From Siderastrea radians (Eukaryota; Cnidaria; Anthozoa; Scleractinia; Rhizangiidae): 64,000 nucleotides of DNA. Positions 38,801 to 44,828 of this stretch are shown piece after piece. Made by a program: the position numbers and the translations under genes. Within the stretch, counting starts at the first letter, position 1, and every line of letters begins with the position of its first letter. The stretch lies in assembly GCA_964017195.1 (NCBI GenBank), contig OZ024890.1, positions 46,968,593-47,032,592 of the forward strand, in the 5' to 3' direction. The notes beneath the pieces were generated by a model that was not told the origin of the DNA, did no database searches, and saw only the letters and a program-made list of their open reading frames with translations.

Positions 38801-41800
38801 ACACGGCACAACGGTGGGCACTGCGACTAAATTGTATTTTTAGAAATTTGAGAAAACCGTAAGTGGGTAACATTTCCACCTAGGTCGTGTTGTGAGATCA
38901 ACTCGTTAACGGTTGCATGGGTTGTCTGTTTGTTTGTTTGTTTTTGGTTTCGCGTTCACCTGGTTTAAAAAATTTGTCCTTTGGTCGCTCAACTTTTCCT
39001 CAGCGATTATTTCCTATAGTGGGCTTTTGCGGAGAGACTCCTCCCGAAAGGGGTGCCTTTTTGTCCCTGCAGTATATGCAGGGGTAGTGAAATTTGTTGT
39101 TTTAGTATTTTAAGAGGTCATCGGAATACACCTTGAACTGAAACACATAGCAGCGAAGTCTAATTACTGAAAAAGATTGCAAACGTTTGGCAGACTGACA
39201 AGCTTTCGGGCGACTAAAAAGCCCACAGTGATCTTCGGTTTTAATTTTTCGCGTAAATTCTTTGTATAAAAAGGTACACTTTTGTTCTAGTTATGTGAAA
39301 TGGGTGCAATGCCGATGAAAATTAGTGTACTAAACGAATTAAATCTCGGGGCGGAGTCTCTCCAAACAAAACTAAAATTAAGCAATCCTCCAGGAAACTT
39401 TTTAAACCGCCACTGAACTCTGCTAAAATGATTGAACAAATTATGCATTATTGTTTCGGCAGTTTTAACCAAAAACCGTTGAAATATTGTTCTATTAGCC
39501 AAAACGGTTTGAGGTTGAAGCAGTAGATTTTCAACATTTGTTGCAGCTTGTCCAAACTCTAACAATGCAATTTTAACTTGCATAGACGAGGTTTGTGGAG
39601 TCCCAGTATTAATCAGTAGCCTTCCGACCAATTTAAAAGAAGTTGGAAAATGAAACTTGTAACAACGGTCGCTTTCAGGGCATCCATCCCACGGGCAATC
39701 AAAGTAAACCAACTTTGTTTTCTTTTTATGTCAGATGTAACGCCACCATCAACACAGAACTGTCCTGCGTCCTTCTCAGATCAGTCTAACAATCTTCAAA
39801 AGCAAGTCACGTGGACACCGCCGGTATTCACCGATAATGTAGGCGTCACCAGCGTACTGTCCAATCGTCAGCCTGGATTTACGATGGATACTTACACATC
39901 GATAACGATACGATACACCGCTACCGATGCGGCGGGAAATATTGCTTACTGCAAGTTTAACATCACTTTGGAAGGTATTTGGAACAAATCATTGCTTCCC
40001 GCAAACTGCATTTTATACGGCATTTTTGCATTAGTTTACTATCCGTTATCCTTTAAAGGCTGCATTCTTTATTCATTTTATGTTGGCGTGTTTATTAGGT
40101 TGGTTGTTTCGTTTAATTGACGAGTTCGCCTGCTCAGTTCGCTCATTCGTACGTTCGCGAACGTTTGAACGTTTGAGTTCGTCGATTGGTTTAGGCTGTT
40201 CTGTTAGGCAACTGAAACGAGCCAGGGATGAATAACAGTCTCAGTTTTAGTCCACTTGGCCTTAAACTCTGAAACACAACTGAGGGATCCGCTGATTTCC
40301 TTTTATCTGCTGTTTCAAACAGAATTTATGTTGCATTCAAGTTTGAGTTCCCGACCTTCTCACTAGTTTTAGTAACAGCATCGTAGGAAATTCAAAATAC
40401 GAAAACTTATTTCTCTTAAACCAACAAAATATTGTGGGGTTTTTTATGTTAAAATATTCCATGTTTATGGCTGGTTTTCGTCGCACAGTTTCCTTCAGCG
40501 CACAGGTTCTAGTCCATTTGTTCGTTCTGAAGTCAGTTTTTTTTTAGTTTTTCGTTACTGCTGAAGTTGTTTTGTTCTTCGTTAGAACGTACGTTAAATC
40601 TTAAGTTCCATGACTAGTCAGTTCGTTAGATCTTTAGCATGTTTAGCCGTTTAGTTCGTATGTTAGATCCCAAGGCCTTTCCCTAAAAACGGAAAAGGCC
40701 TGAAGTTGTTACATACACTGTAGTTTGTTCGGGTGGTTGTTATTAAATTGTTCTTTCGGCAGGTATTATTATATATACTATGTATATTTTTTGTAGTTCT
40801 TTTTAACACAATAATTATAAGAATTTTCACGGAACCCTTGCTTGAATTTCCAAGGCCTTTATTATATGTTTAAAGTGTCACAGATCTTAGTTGTCTCCTG
40901 TGTTTCAGGTTCAACTTGTATCAAGGTTCCTCATCCCAAGAATGGCACGGCGACACAGTTCGGTATTTTCCTTCTGCTGAGGTGTAATTCAGGGTACTTC
41001 TTCAACCCAAATCCTCCCGGATTACCAGGACATTTCGAAAATCCCTCCTACAGGTGTCTAAACAACAAGTGGGTTTCTCAGAAAGACTTCAAGTCTATCT
41101 TAATAAAGCCACCAGATTGCATGGGTAAGAATGAATTATTCGCAGTTTATTCCTCTTTCTTCTCCTCCCCGTTTAGAAAAAATGGCACAAAAATTTACAT
41201 TGGCTAAAAGTTGAAACAGTTTGTTCAGTGTCAAGAATGCATTTTTAAAATACATGTAGGTCATTTCCAATTTGCTTTTAGCCTATCTATCAACACGAAA
41301 CCTAGGGCACAACCTTTTATTCTAAGACCAATTTTTATTTCTATTTCACATGCATGAAAGGCTGTGTAACAGGCCCGGTGTGTGAAAGAGGCAAAGACAT
41401 TTCGGAAATGGCCTAATAATAACATTTTGTATGACCATTTTTAGATGGAGCTTGTATGTTAAAGTTTGCTTGTTTATTTGTTTGCTTTCTTCAGGTTACG
41501 TGGCGTATGATGGTACCCCTTGTAAAGGAGGGTCCGTTCTTTTGGACACAGTTTGCTGTAAGTAATATTTGTGGAGAATTGCAGAGCGATAGGAGGGTTT
41601 TCGTGAACACTCAAATGCGTGTCTCTAGCGCGAAGTAGGTCCAGAAACATGACGGGAGCTTTTTGTCCCTTGTTTAATAGGGTTTTTCGCAGCTAAATTG
41701 AAGTTTCAGCTTTCGCTAAGTCAATTCAAAATTTAAGGGGATAGATGTCTACACAAATCAGTCTTCGTGAACTTTGAGCTAAAATTTGACCCTTGCGTGA

Positions 41801-44396
41801 TGGTGTTATGAGTTTTGACACAATTTGAGGCTGCTTTTACACCACGCGAAGCAAGGGCTGTGGCTGAAAACAAACGTTTCTCGTAGTGCTAAATGGTTGT
41901 GTTTTTGCCCCCCAGTAAACTGTTATCCTGGAAGCTACAGCGATAACAAGACCCAGACATGCATACCGTGCAACCCCGGATTTTATCAGGACGAGGAAGG
42001 GAAGGAGGAATGTCAGCCTTGTCCAAGCAACTCTTCATCAGTCATTAGGGGATCCAAAACAATGGCAGACTGCAAACGTAAGATATCAATTATTAAAGAA
42101 ATAGTCGTAGTTTCGTTTTTAGAATGTGAACTCCCCAAAAACTTGGACAATTACTGGGAAGGTCCAAGTGTGTGGAAAGCACAAGGCAAATCTTCATAGC
42201 ATGAGGATCTCGCTTTGTCGACGGCTTTGCCGTACTAAAATATACCTCATTTGCCATTTTCCAAGCGAAAGAGTGCGAAGAATCTGAAATGCATCTTTGG
42301 GACACGGACTGTCGTGCGTTAGAAGAGCATTCTATAAGAACGTTGAGTCTGAGAGAGGTCGAAATGTTAAGAACGTACAGTAACCAGGGCTGAAATTTAC
42401 TTACTTGAAATATACTTACTGTGTAATAAGTACGATATGAAAATGCGTGTCATGAAAACTGACACGAGAATAATGAACTATGTAAATGCATGCATGTAGT
42501 TTGATATCGCCGGGAAAGAAACCTGTTTTGCAATTGTTTTCGGAGTGAGTTGTTGAACAATTCAGTTCTCAAGAACAGGCTTTCCTGTGAAAAACTGGAG
42601 TGTACACGGTTTCGAACAATATTTAATCACTTCTAGTCTTAGCAGAAGGTCACAAGTATATTTTTGTTTTACTATCTGCTTATATAATCATTTGCTTGGT
42701 TGCTTGCTCTCATACCTGTTCACCATGTGAGGTCGAAAGTCTACGACCAACTGTGGTATTATTCAGTCTAACTGTCTAATTAAAAAAAAAATCCAGCCGC
42801 CTTCTGAACTTATGAAAATTACTGTTGTTACAGTTAAACGGAATGCGGGAGTCTCCATTTAAGCTGCAGTTTCCTTATTCTGTCTTCCTTGTGATTTAGC
42901 TGTGTGTAAGCCCGGTTTTTACTCTACCAATGGTGGTGTGGAACCGTGCGTGGAGTGCCCCATGGGAACGTACCAGGAGAAGTATCAGCAAACCCAGTGC
43001 AGCGCATGCCCAGTAGGGACAAATACAGCGAGTACCGGAAGTACGTCACGGGACGACTGCTTGTGTAAGTATTCAACAATGCTGATACCAAATCAATATT
43101 CACTGTCATATCATAAGTCGGTGAAGTATGATCGTCCGGGTGAGTGTAGTCCTGAGAAGGACTGGTCTGTTTGTGTTGATATTGACTGACATGTTGATAA
43201 CCTGAGCGGAAGACAGCAGCAGAGTTCAACTTCCCAGCGACCTACATAATATAAGTCCAACACACCTTTCGTCACGTTCGATCCGCAACGCTTGCATTAT
43301 GCCTGCCTGTGGTTAATACGAGTTGGTGTGTATTGCCACTGCCGTGTAATATTTCTGTACGCACGGTACAGACGAGAATTTAACTGGCTTTGACGAGAAT
43401 TTCTTACCTCGATACTCCTTTGGTTTTGTAACCATTTCTTGTTTCTCTTTCTTACATTATAAATGTACTTATTAACCATCAGCCCCTGTACGCATTACGG
43501 AAACCATTCCCACTTCGGATCACACAGTATACGAGAACGACACCATTGCGCTTGCGTGCTACATTGGAGGAGACCCCACGCCAAGTGTATCGTGGACAAA
43601 AGTTGGAGGTAAGTTTTCTCAGGAAGGAGGAAGAAACAGTTTGTAGAGTTCAAAATTTTGTACGTGCTTCATTACACACAAGCCAAGTGTTATTCGGCGT
43701 TATTCCCGCGTTGTGCTAGACTGACTGGCAGGTAGAGTAACCCTGACAGGCGGGAAAACTTTTTCTCATACAAACACTTTGGCTCGCTAACCCGGGACGA
43801 CTTTTTGCATGCCGCTTGTCACGTAACGTCTAATTTTTTTTGTGTGTTTAAAACACAAGATCAAGTAGGGTCAAATTTGACACCGTCAGGAGGTGTAACT
43901 TTTTATTGTGTAAACGTTTGGTAAAGTTGTCTGTGAGGGAGGGTTCACTCGGGCACCTGGGACAACTTTTCTTCATATAAATGGAGCCTACGACCTCTAG
44001 ATCACACACTGCAAGTACCATTAGGTACTCGGGTAGTTTAGTTGGTTTTGTGAGAACAACAAATGAATGAAATGATTGCTATATCGAACCTGCTATTCGA
44101 ACAAATTTACCTTGAAAGCTCGAGAAACCGGAAGGCTATTGTACAAAAATGCTTGTAGTTCATGCACTGAATCCTGCTTTTCAACAGGTTCACTTCCTTC
44201 TTCGGACCGCCTTACCATCAACAAAATTTATGACCTTGACCTAAAGCTGTCTGGCGTGGAATACTTCATTGCTGATGCTGTTGTGGCTGATTCTGGAACC
44301 TATGAGTGCCAGGCCTCCAACGTACATGGCTCGGCTACAAAGCAGGTCACGATTGATGTCATGGCTGGATTGCCTCCCGGTGTAGTGAGTGGATAG
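3284..44396 (+). CDS. gene A: multidomain extracellular lectin/EGF/sushi/HYR/Ig protein (5' partial, 30 exons)
   Basis: Thirty exons with GT-AG borders join in consistent phase and total 4944 nt: 1647 residues plus a TAG stop. Residue numbers below count from the first visible exon. Order: beta-rich unrecognised region (1-157); Ala/Lys-rich helical region with cysteines and a cationic stretch (158-355); more beta-rich sequence (356-444); ricin-B-type lectin (about 445-694); Cys-containing linker; fucolectin/FTP domain (about 733-870); EGF x4 (871-1042); sushi x2 (1043-1173); HYR x2 (1174-1334); sushi (1335-1406); two GCC2/GCC3 modules (about 1407-1536); Ig (about 1537-1640). No membrane span is seen at the C end, so it is probably secreted into the matrix. 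The signal peptide and start are not visible. The sushi-HYR-sushi-GCC order resembles part of SVEP1; the lectin front end does not. The role (glycan binding, adhesion) is inferred from the modules. Confidence 0.85.
4340..4471 (+). CDS. gene A exon 2: beta-rich domain, continued
   Basis: 132 nt, phase 0/0, acceptor TTTCTCTGTAG, donor GTAACT. It encodes 44 residues with repeated Ile/Val strands and [10 protein letters not shown]. It has the same length and phase as the preceding exon. Confidence 0.85.
5369..5575 (+). CDS. gene A exon 3: second copy of the beta-rich pattern
   Basis: 207 nt, phase 0/0, acceptor TTCATGCAG, donor GTAAGT. It encodes 69 residues including [17 protein letters not shown], which echoes the [18 protein letters not shown] pattern of exon 1. 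This suggests an internal repeat. It ends in SGINK. Confidence 0.85.
5904..6276. mobile_element. MITE, GGTTGTTTACC family, copy 1
   Basis: Terminal inverted repeats GGTTGTTTACC at the left and GGTAAACAACC at the right bound about 370 bp that contain further inverted ACCATTT / AAATGGT motifs. No coding potential. Related copies lie at about 7288-7642 and 30394-30760. Confidence 0.7.
7288..7642. mobile_element. MITE, GGTTGTTTACC family, copy 2
   Basis: It starts at a decayed GTGTTTACC and ends in GGTAAACAACCACT. The interior shares long stretches with the copy at 30394-30760 (CCAGACTCTCTGTAAAT, TTTTGCTTACCATTTGCACA), so the two belong to one subfamily. Confidence 0.7.
7838..7930 (+). pseudogene. 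candidate dead or alternative terminal exon of gene A
   Basis: It follows a strong acceptor (TTTTTCTCGACAG) and reads in phase 0, as this intron requires, for 30 codons with protein-like composition ([16 protein letters not shown]), then meets TAA. No in-frame donor precedes the stop. Skipping it leaves the main reading frame intact, because the exons on either side are both phase 0. It may be a decayed exon or the end of a truncated isoform. No AATAAA was noticed nearby. Confidence 0.25.
7975..8200 (+). CDS. gene A exon 4: Ala/Lys-rich helical region with cysteines
   Basis: 226 nt, phase 0 to 1, acceptor TTATTTCAG, donor GTAGGT. It starts with an Ala/Lys/Gln-rich helix ([15 protein letters not shown]), then five cysteines within about 25 residues in a Lys-rich setting, then [15 protein letters not shown], the start of a repeated GKWI motif. 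No family is recognised. Confidence 0.9.
8430..8640. repeat. duplicated intronic repeat (TTGTTATGGTACACCAACATGG type)
   Basis: The segment TAGCTCCTTTTG..ATGGTACACCAACATGGCCGCCA occurs twice, near 8440-8475 and 8597-8635. An inverted partial copy (CGCCATGTTGGTGTCCA) sits between them at about 8563-8580. It is probably a small inverted-repeat element. Confidence 0.5.
8996..9045 (+). CDS. gene A exon 5: cationic amphipathic segment
   Basis: 50 nt, phase 1 to 0, acceptor ATTTTGCAG, donor GTAAGC. It encodes [16 protein letters not shown]: lysines every three to four positions facing hydrophobic residues. It is very short, but its phases fit both neighbours exactly. Confidence 0.85.
9103..9185. 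repeat. (AAT)n microsatellite
   Basis: A nearly pure AAT triplet run with one or two AAC interruptions. A second, broken AAT/ATT-rich patch follows at about 9264-9340. Confidence 0.95.
9468..9618 (+). CDS. gene A exon 6: cationic helix end and tetra-arginine site
   Basis: 151 nt, phase 0 to 1, donor GTAAGT. It begins [15 protein letters not shown], continuing the cationic amphipathic stretch. Fifteen residues later it has RRRR before Phe (visible residues 280-283), which fits the R-X-R-R consensus of furin-type convertases. It ends in a Cys-Gly segment ([10 protein letters not shown]). Confidence 0.88.
9820..10145. repeat. probable retroposon tail in an intron
   Basis: Tandem TTCAAT units (about 9822-9850), then TTTATTTGAACACGG, a strong hairpin GAGGCCTAA..TTAGGCCTC (about 10011-10045), and an A-rich end. 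This looks like the end of a LINE or SINE. Family not identified. Confidence 0.35.
10855..11023 (+). CDS. gene A exon 7: Cys-containing helical segment
   Basis: 169 nt, phase 1 to 2, acceptor TTTGGTCTTTAG, donor GTAAAC. Cysteines occur in the pattern LCEGTC...GLC. A long Ala/Val/Leu-rich run follows (residues about 320-350), amphipathic rather than a clear membrane span, ending in [12 protein letters not shown]. Confidence 0.88.
11734..11999 (+). CDS. gene A exon 8: third beta-rich segment
   Basis: 266 nt, phase 2 to 1, acceptor TTTTGAAAACAG, donor GTTAGC. Alternating strands ([28 protein letters not shown]) resemble exons 1 and 3, so the helical region looks inserted into the beta-rich fold. 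The end is hydrophilic ([18 protein letters not shown]), probably a linker to the lectin. Confidence 0.9.
12215..12385. repeat. (AATAC)n pentanucleotide satellite
   Basis: Tandem AATAC units with drifted copies. The Tyr/Ile/Val/Leu-rich minus-strand open frames here are products of the repeat. Confidence 0.9.
12901..13061 (+). CDS. gene A exon 9: ricin-B-type lectin, first part
   Basis: 161 nt, phase 1 to 0, acceptor TGTGTTGTAG, donor [16 protein letters not shown] followed by [11 protein letters not shown] is the signature of a ricin-type beta-trefoil subdomain (Q-x-W motif). A second donor-like GT is not needed to keep frame. Confidence 0.88.
13750..13909 (+). CDS. gene A exon 10: ricin-B-type lectin, continued
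   Basis: 160 nt, phase 0 to 1, acceptor TTCCTCAG, donor GTGAGT. Contains KLCIDTNG and DDQNFEC, the latter a drifted Q-x-W. The end carries IKRRRA, a possible basic cleavage or surface loop. An internal GCG|GTGAGA at about 13863 could act as an alternative donor but would shift the phase. Confidence 0.88.
14245..14430. repeat. short-period GAGGTAACCGGG repeat
   Basis: Imperfect units of GGTATTCGAGGTAACCGGGGTTCGAGGTAGCG type repeat about five times. Similar CTATCTCGAACTCT sequences near 3620-3670 and 34150-34220 suggest a dispersed element family carrying this minisatellite. Confidence 0.7.
14998..15130 (+). CDS. gene A exon 11: ricin-B-type lectin, continued
   Basis: 133 nt, phase 1 to 2, acceptor TTTTCCGGTAG, donor GTATCT. 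Contains [10 protein letters not shown], a typical trefoil subdomain opening, and LLIVSGC. The donor was chosen because it gives phase 2, which the next exon requires. Confidence 0.75.
16030..16222 (+). CDS. gene A exon 12: ricin-B-type lectin, continued
   Basis: 193 nt, phase 2 to 0, acceptor TTCTCTGTTCACCAG, donor GTGAGT. Two further subdomain openings are visible, GKCVQPMGE and KKCVNTKSG, with [11 protein letters not shown] between them. Open sequence runs upstream to 15938, but only this acceptor restores the phase left by the previous exon. Confidence 0.8.
17797..17832. repeat. (TA)n microsatellite
   Basis: A TA dinucleotide run flanked by AAATAAATAAAT. Confidence 0.9.
19161..19866 (-). 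pseudogene. DIRS-like retroelement, RNase H part
   Basis: On the minus strand an open run of about 230 codons shows the retroelement RNase H order: [14 protein letters not shown] (first Asp), [10 protein letters not shown] (catalytic Glu), WYTDNQSV (second Asp), then [13 protein letters not shown] (last Asp). The wording around these, and VDYDDWRV at the end, fits DIRS-type elements. The reading stops soon after DDW, where intact elements continue, and no tyrosine recombinase frame is seen at lower coordinates. It is separated from the reverse transcriptase by the insertion at 19867-21392. Confidence 0.85.
19867..21392. mobile_element. non-autonomous hAT-like element inserted in the retroelement
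   Basis: It begins CAGGGCTCAAGACTGAC and ends as the reverse complement of CAGGGCTCGAGTCTAAC. Both ends also carry CTAGTGGCTAGTGA / ACTAGCCA subterminal motifs. It splits the retroelement polymerase frame between reverse transcriptase and RNase H. The flanking 8-mers (CCACAGTC, CACACTGA) are only loosely alike, so the target duplication is not clear. There is no transposase. Confidence 0.7.
20215..21170. repeat. degenerate tandem repeat with GGAGAAACGTT core
   Basis: The motif GTACGGAGAAACGTTGAGAA, followed by GACAAGACTAAT, recurs at irregular 40-70 base spacing through the middle of the hAT-like element. The copies have diverged. Confidence 0.75.
21393..22394 (-). pseudogene. DIRS-like retroelement, reverse transcriptase part (broken)
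   Basis: On the minus strand: [12 protein letters not shown], then [24 protein letters not shown] and the catalytic VYLDDGLGS, in the correct order for a reverse transcriptase. The YLDDG form fits DIRS-type elements. An in-frame TAG at 21882-21884 interrupts the frame between HVNKHI and FDLKSGYHH. Acidic sequence before the RT continues to 22394, where a DNA transposon cuts the element. It is inactive. Confidence 0.88.
22735..23070. repeat. long inverted repeat inside the 22395-23760 element
   Basis: GGCAGGCGCGGAAAGG..AAATTATTCGCGAG..GGGAGAGGAAGGG on the left is matched in inverted order at about 22990-23065. This gives arms of roughly 75-90 bp around a 160-base spacer. Confidence 0.75.
23078..23126. 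repeat. perfect 24-bp-arm palindrome
   Basis: Arms at 23078-23101 and 23103-23126 pair perfectly around the single base G at 23102. The outer part reads CATCTCGATAAAAACTTAG. Confidence 0.95.
23761..24053 (-). pseudogene. DIRS-like retroelement, zinc-knuckle part
   Basis: On the minus strand [14 protein letters not shown] is a complete CX2CX4HX4C zinc knuckle, preceded by Ser/Thr/Pro-rich sequence. This is usual for the C end of a retroelement gag. The frame runs into the DNA transposon that ends at 23760. Confidence 0.8.
23963..24142 (-). repeat. retroelement leader duplication, copy 1
   Basis: About 180 bp, from AAAACTAAGTGACGGTCG to GCATAAATACATTTA, is nearly identical to 25240-25422 in the same orientation. 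It includes the start of an open frame (MFGLCLN) that is seen at both copies. Confidence 0.85.
24340..24640. repeat. tandem repeat of about 70 bp in a retroposon tail
   Basis: Units of the form GATATTAAAAATATGTA..AATACTTAAAGCTATATAAAATA recur at about 24425, 24503 and 24570. They are preceded by CTTTATTAATGTGTCAAGGCC, which looks like a LINE tail. This material lies between the two gag pieces of the DIRS-like element. Confidence 0.6.
24675..25229 (-). pseudogene. DIRS-like retroelement, gag N-terminal part
   Basis: An open frame starting at [10 protein letters not shown] (25229 on the minus strand) runs to a stop at 24675, about 184 residues. It is acidic, then Lys-rich, with [13 protein letters not shown] and [15 protein letters not shown], wording typical of gag-like ORF1 of DIRS-type elements in marine animals. 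The frame is intact, but the zinc-knuckle end lies apart, beyond a second leader copy. Confidence 0.75.
25240..25422 (-). repeat. retroelement leader duplication, copy 2
   Basis: Second copy of the segment at 23963-24142, directly upstream (minus sense) of the gag start at 25229. Confidence 0.85.
25995..26097 (+). CDS. gene A exon 13: end of the ricin-B-type lectin
   Basis: 103 nt, phase 0 to 1, acceptor TGTTTTCTCTTCAG, donor [15 protein letters not shown] and LLFSFIP fit the last strands of a trefoil. It is separated by a 9.8 kb intron from the preceding exon but matches it in phase. Confidence 0.82.
26558..26706. repeat. foldback repeat, arms of about 70 bp
   Basis: TATGTTATTTACCGGCC..GGTCCGTATAGGG..CTGTGCCC on the left is matched in inverse on the right. 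A GC-rich centre carries GAGGCCGCAGGCC. A decayed relative (CCGGTCCGGATAGG) lies near 27690. Confidence 0.85.
28228..28300. repeat. duplicated TTCCGTTTCCGCTTACGC
   Basis: Two direct copies about 40 bases apart, each followed by related sequence. Confidence 0.7.
29280..29548. mobile_element. long near-perfect palindromic MITE
   Basis: Starts AAGGCCCAGTAATACGGGC and ends with its reverse complement. Arms of about 130 bp are almost identical, meeting near 29414. Because of this, the same peptide frame ([13 protein letters not shown]...) appears on both strands; it is not a gene. A decayed copy lies at about 62500-62730. Confidence 0.9.
29591..29704 (+). CDS. gene A exon 14: linker with paired cysteines
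   Basis: 114 nt, phase 1/1, acceptor TTTCCTACCCACAG, donor GTGAGT. It encodes [17 protein letters not shown] and [10 protein letters not shown]. It bridges the lectin and the fucolectin domain; no family is recognised. Confidence 0.88.
30212..30385 (+). CDS. gene A exon 15: fucolectin (FTP) domain, first half
   Basis: 174 nt, phase 1/1, donor GTGCGT. It shows the F-type lectin order: [26 protein letters not shown]. The His in CTHT is at the place of a fucose-contact His in the family. Confidence 0.95.
30394..30760. mobile_element. MITE, GGTTGTTTACC family, copy 3
   Basis: It begins CAGTGGTTGTTTACC only a few bases after the exon 15 donor and ends in ATGGTAATCAACCAGT. It closely matches the copy at 7288-7642. 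A poly-C run at 30411-30424 marks the left side. Confidence 0.75.
31725..31964 (+). CDS. gene A exon 16: fucolectin (FTP) domain, second half
   Basis: 240 nt, phase 1/1, acceptor TTCTTCCATCCAG, donor [25 protein letters not shown] corresponds to the NR-D..R sugar-binding loop, with Arg at both expected places. PGRYVSVQM and LTLCEVTVY close the domain. The adjacent Cys pair of eel fucolectin is not present. Confidence 0.95.
32672..32695. repeat. (GATC)n microsatellite
   Basis: A short run of GATCGATC units. Confidence 0.9.
32853..33040. repeat. foldback repeat, arms of about 75 bp
   Basis: ACAAATCAAAAAGCC..GTGCTTTGTTCTGTG..GGAAGTGACGAGAGCAC is inverted on the right side around a short centre (TCCGCGGCTCG). 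It is directly preceded by tandem CTCGAACTTGACTCG units. Confidence 0.85.
33202..33333 (+). CDS. gene A exon 17: EGF domain 1
   Basis: 132 nt, phase 1/1, donor GTAAGT. Cysteine order [24 protein letters not shown]. It has an extra Cys pair in the middle loop ([10 protein letters not shown]) and lacks the calcium-binding D-x-D/N-E start. Confidence 0.92.
33922..34056 (+). CDS. gene A exon 18: calcium-binding EGF 2
   Basis: 135 nt, phase 1/1, donor [30 protein letters not shown] shows the cbEGF signature, with Asn at the hydroxylation position. Confidence 0.96.
34546..34668 (+). CDS. gene A exon 19: calcium-binding-type EGF 3
   Basis: 123 nt, phase 1/1, donor [32 protein letters not shown] is the usual order. 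Confidence 0.96.
35633..35758 (+). CDS. gene A exon 20: calcium-binding EGF 4
   Basis: 126 nt, phase 1/1, acceptor TTTCCCTTTGTAG, donor [23 protein letters not shown] and GYYCSC complete a cbEGF. Confidence 0.95.
36786..36983 (+). CDS. gene A exon 21: sushi (CCP) domain 1
   Basis: 198 nt, phase 1/1, acceptor GTTTTTCCTGCAG, donor GTAAGT. It starts IYCPALEAP, then [12 protein letters not shown], and ends [11 protein letters not shown]: the conserved Cys and Trp of a CCP. Confidence 0.95.
37012..37835. mobile_element. TIR element with a foldback inside
   Basis: Left end TTAGGCCTCGGCCAAAC, right end the inverse of TTAAGGCCTCAGTTAACC. Both ends are followed inward by TTCAACATCA. It holds a foldback at 37418-37760. 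No coding. Confidence 0.65.
37418..37760. repeat. foldback repeat, arms of about 127 bp
   Basis: Arms 37418-37545 and 37634-37760 are nearly identical inverted copies (GACTCAGAGCGCAATAAAAA, CCGGACCAACCGAACTTC) around an 88-base loop. Confidence 0.9.
38211..38405 (+). CDS. gene A exon 22: sushi (CCP) domain 2
   Basis: 195 nt, phase 1/1, donor [31 protein letters not shown] and [10 protein letters not shown] give the CCP pattern. Confidence 0.95.
38539..38781 (+). CDS. gene A exon 23: HYR domain 1
   Basis: 243 nt, phase 1/1, acceptor CTTTGCCCTCGCAG, donor GTAAGC. It starts WISCPIDRV and ends [19 protein letters not shown], the hyalin-repeat order. The intron before it is only 133 bases. Confidence 0.92.
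39735..39974 (+). CDS. gene A exon 24: HYR domain 2
   Basis: 240 nt, phase 1/1, acceptor TCTTTTTATGTCAG, donor [44 protein letters not shown] are classic HYR motifs. Confidence 0.96.
40909..41124 (+). CDS. gene A exon 25: sushi-like domain 3
   Basis: 216 nt, phase 1/1, acceptor CTCCTGTGTTTCAG, donor [38 protein letters not shown] and PPDCM fit a CCP. It contains a longer insert ([18 protein letters not shown]) that matches the variant CCP found after the HYR pair in SVEP1-like proteins. Confidence 0.9.
41495..41557 (+). CDS. gene A exon 26: 21-residue linker exon
   Basis: 63 nt, phase 1/1, acceptor TTTGCTTTCTTCAG, donor GTAAGT. It encodes [21 protein letters not shown]. The length, phases and two cysteines fit both neighbours, so it is taken as a real microexon-like linker. 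Confidence 0.8.
41916..42077 (+). CDS. gene A exon 27: GCC2/GCC3 (ephrin-receptor-like) module 1
   Basis: 162 nt, phase 1/1, acceptor TTTTTGCCCCCCAG, donor [40 protein letters not shown] and MADC show the Cys-rich pattern of PF07699-type modules. Confidence 0.93.
42900..43064 (+). CDS. gene A exon 28: GCC2/GCC3 (ephrin-receptor-like) module 2
   Basis: 165 nt, phase 1/1, donor [42 protein letters not shown] and SRDDC repeat the pattern of the preceding exon. Confidence 0.95.
43483..43608 (+). CDS. gene A exon 29: Ig domain, first half
   Basis: 126 nt, phase 1/1, acceptor ATTAACCATCAG, donor [26 protein letters not shown] and SWTKVG are the B and C strands of an I-type Ig, with the first Cys and core Trp. 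Confidence 0.93.
44188..44396 (+). CDS. gene A exon 30: Ig domain, second half, and stop
   Basis: 209 nt including TAG (44394-44396), acceptor [25 protein letters not shown] is the F strand with the second Cys; [11 protein letters not shown] closes the fold. A short tail ([11 protein letters not shown]) follows. A GTGAGT at 44385-44390 could be an alternative donor that bypasses this stop, but the AATAAA close behind supports termination here. Confidence 0.85.
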
Positions 44397-44425
44397 GTAA
44401 TGAAACGATGAACGTATGTTAATCC

Positions 44426-44431
44426 AATAAA
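44426..44431 (+). terminator. polyadenylation signal of gene A
   Basis: AATAAA begins 30 bases after the TAG stop, giving a very short 3' UTR if used. Confidence 0.65.
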
Positions 44432-44828
44432 ATTTATGAATTCTCGTTAAGGCGCGGTGATGTAGTGTTTAGTTAGGCGGTTCGACGTTCATCTCTGTGT
44501 CGTGCCTTAGTCATGCAAGAAACTCTATTCCACATTTTCTCCCTGTACCTAACGTACAAACGACTTCCAGCGACGCCTAAAAACCGAAAAATGTTGACGC
44601 TGAGAGTATCTCTCTGACGGTGCCGTCACACAATTCGTCTCTCTTTTGGAGTTCTTCGTAAATCCGCTTCATGTCTAATTGTTTCTCTAGTTAAAACGGA
44701 AAGAGAAATGGTGTTATCTGGCTTACGCTTATCTTAAGCCGGCTGCATGATGATGTAAAACGTGTTAAAAGAAGAGTTTTAAGCTACAGTAAATGTAAAA
44801 ATATAAACAATACAAGCCACGTTGTAGC

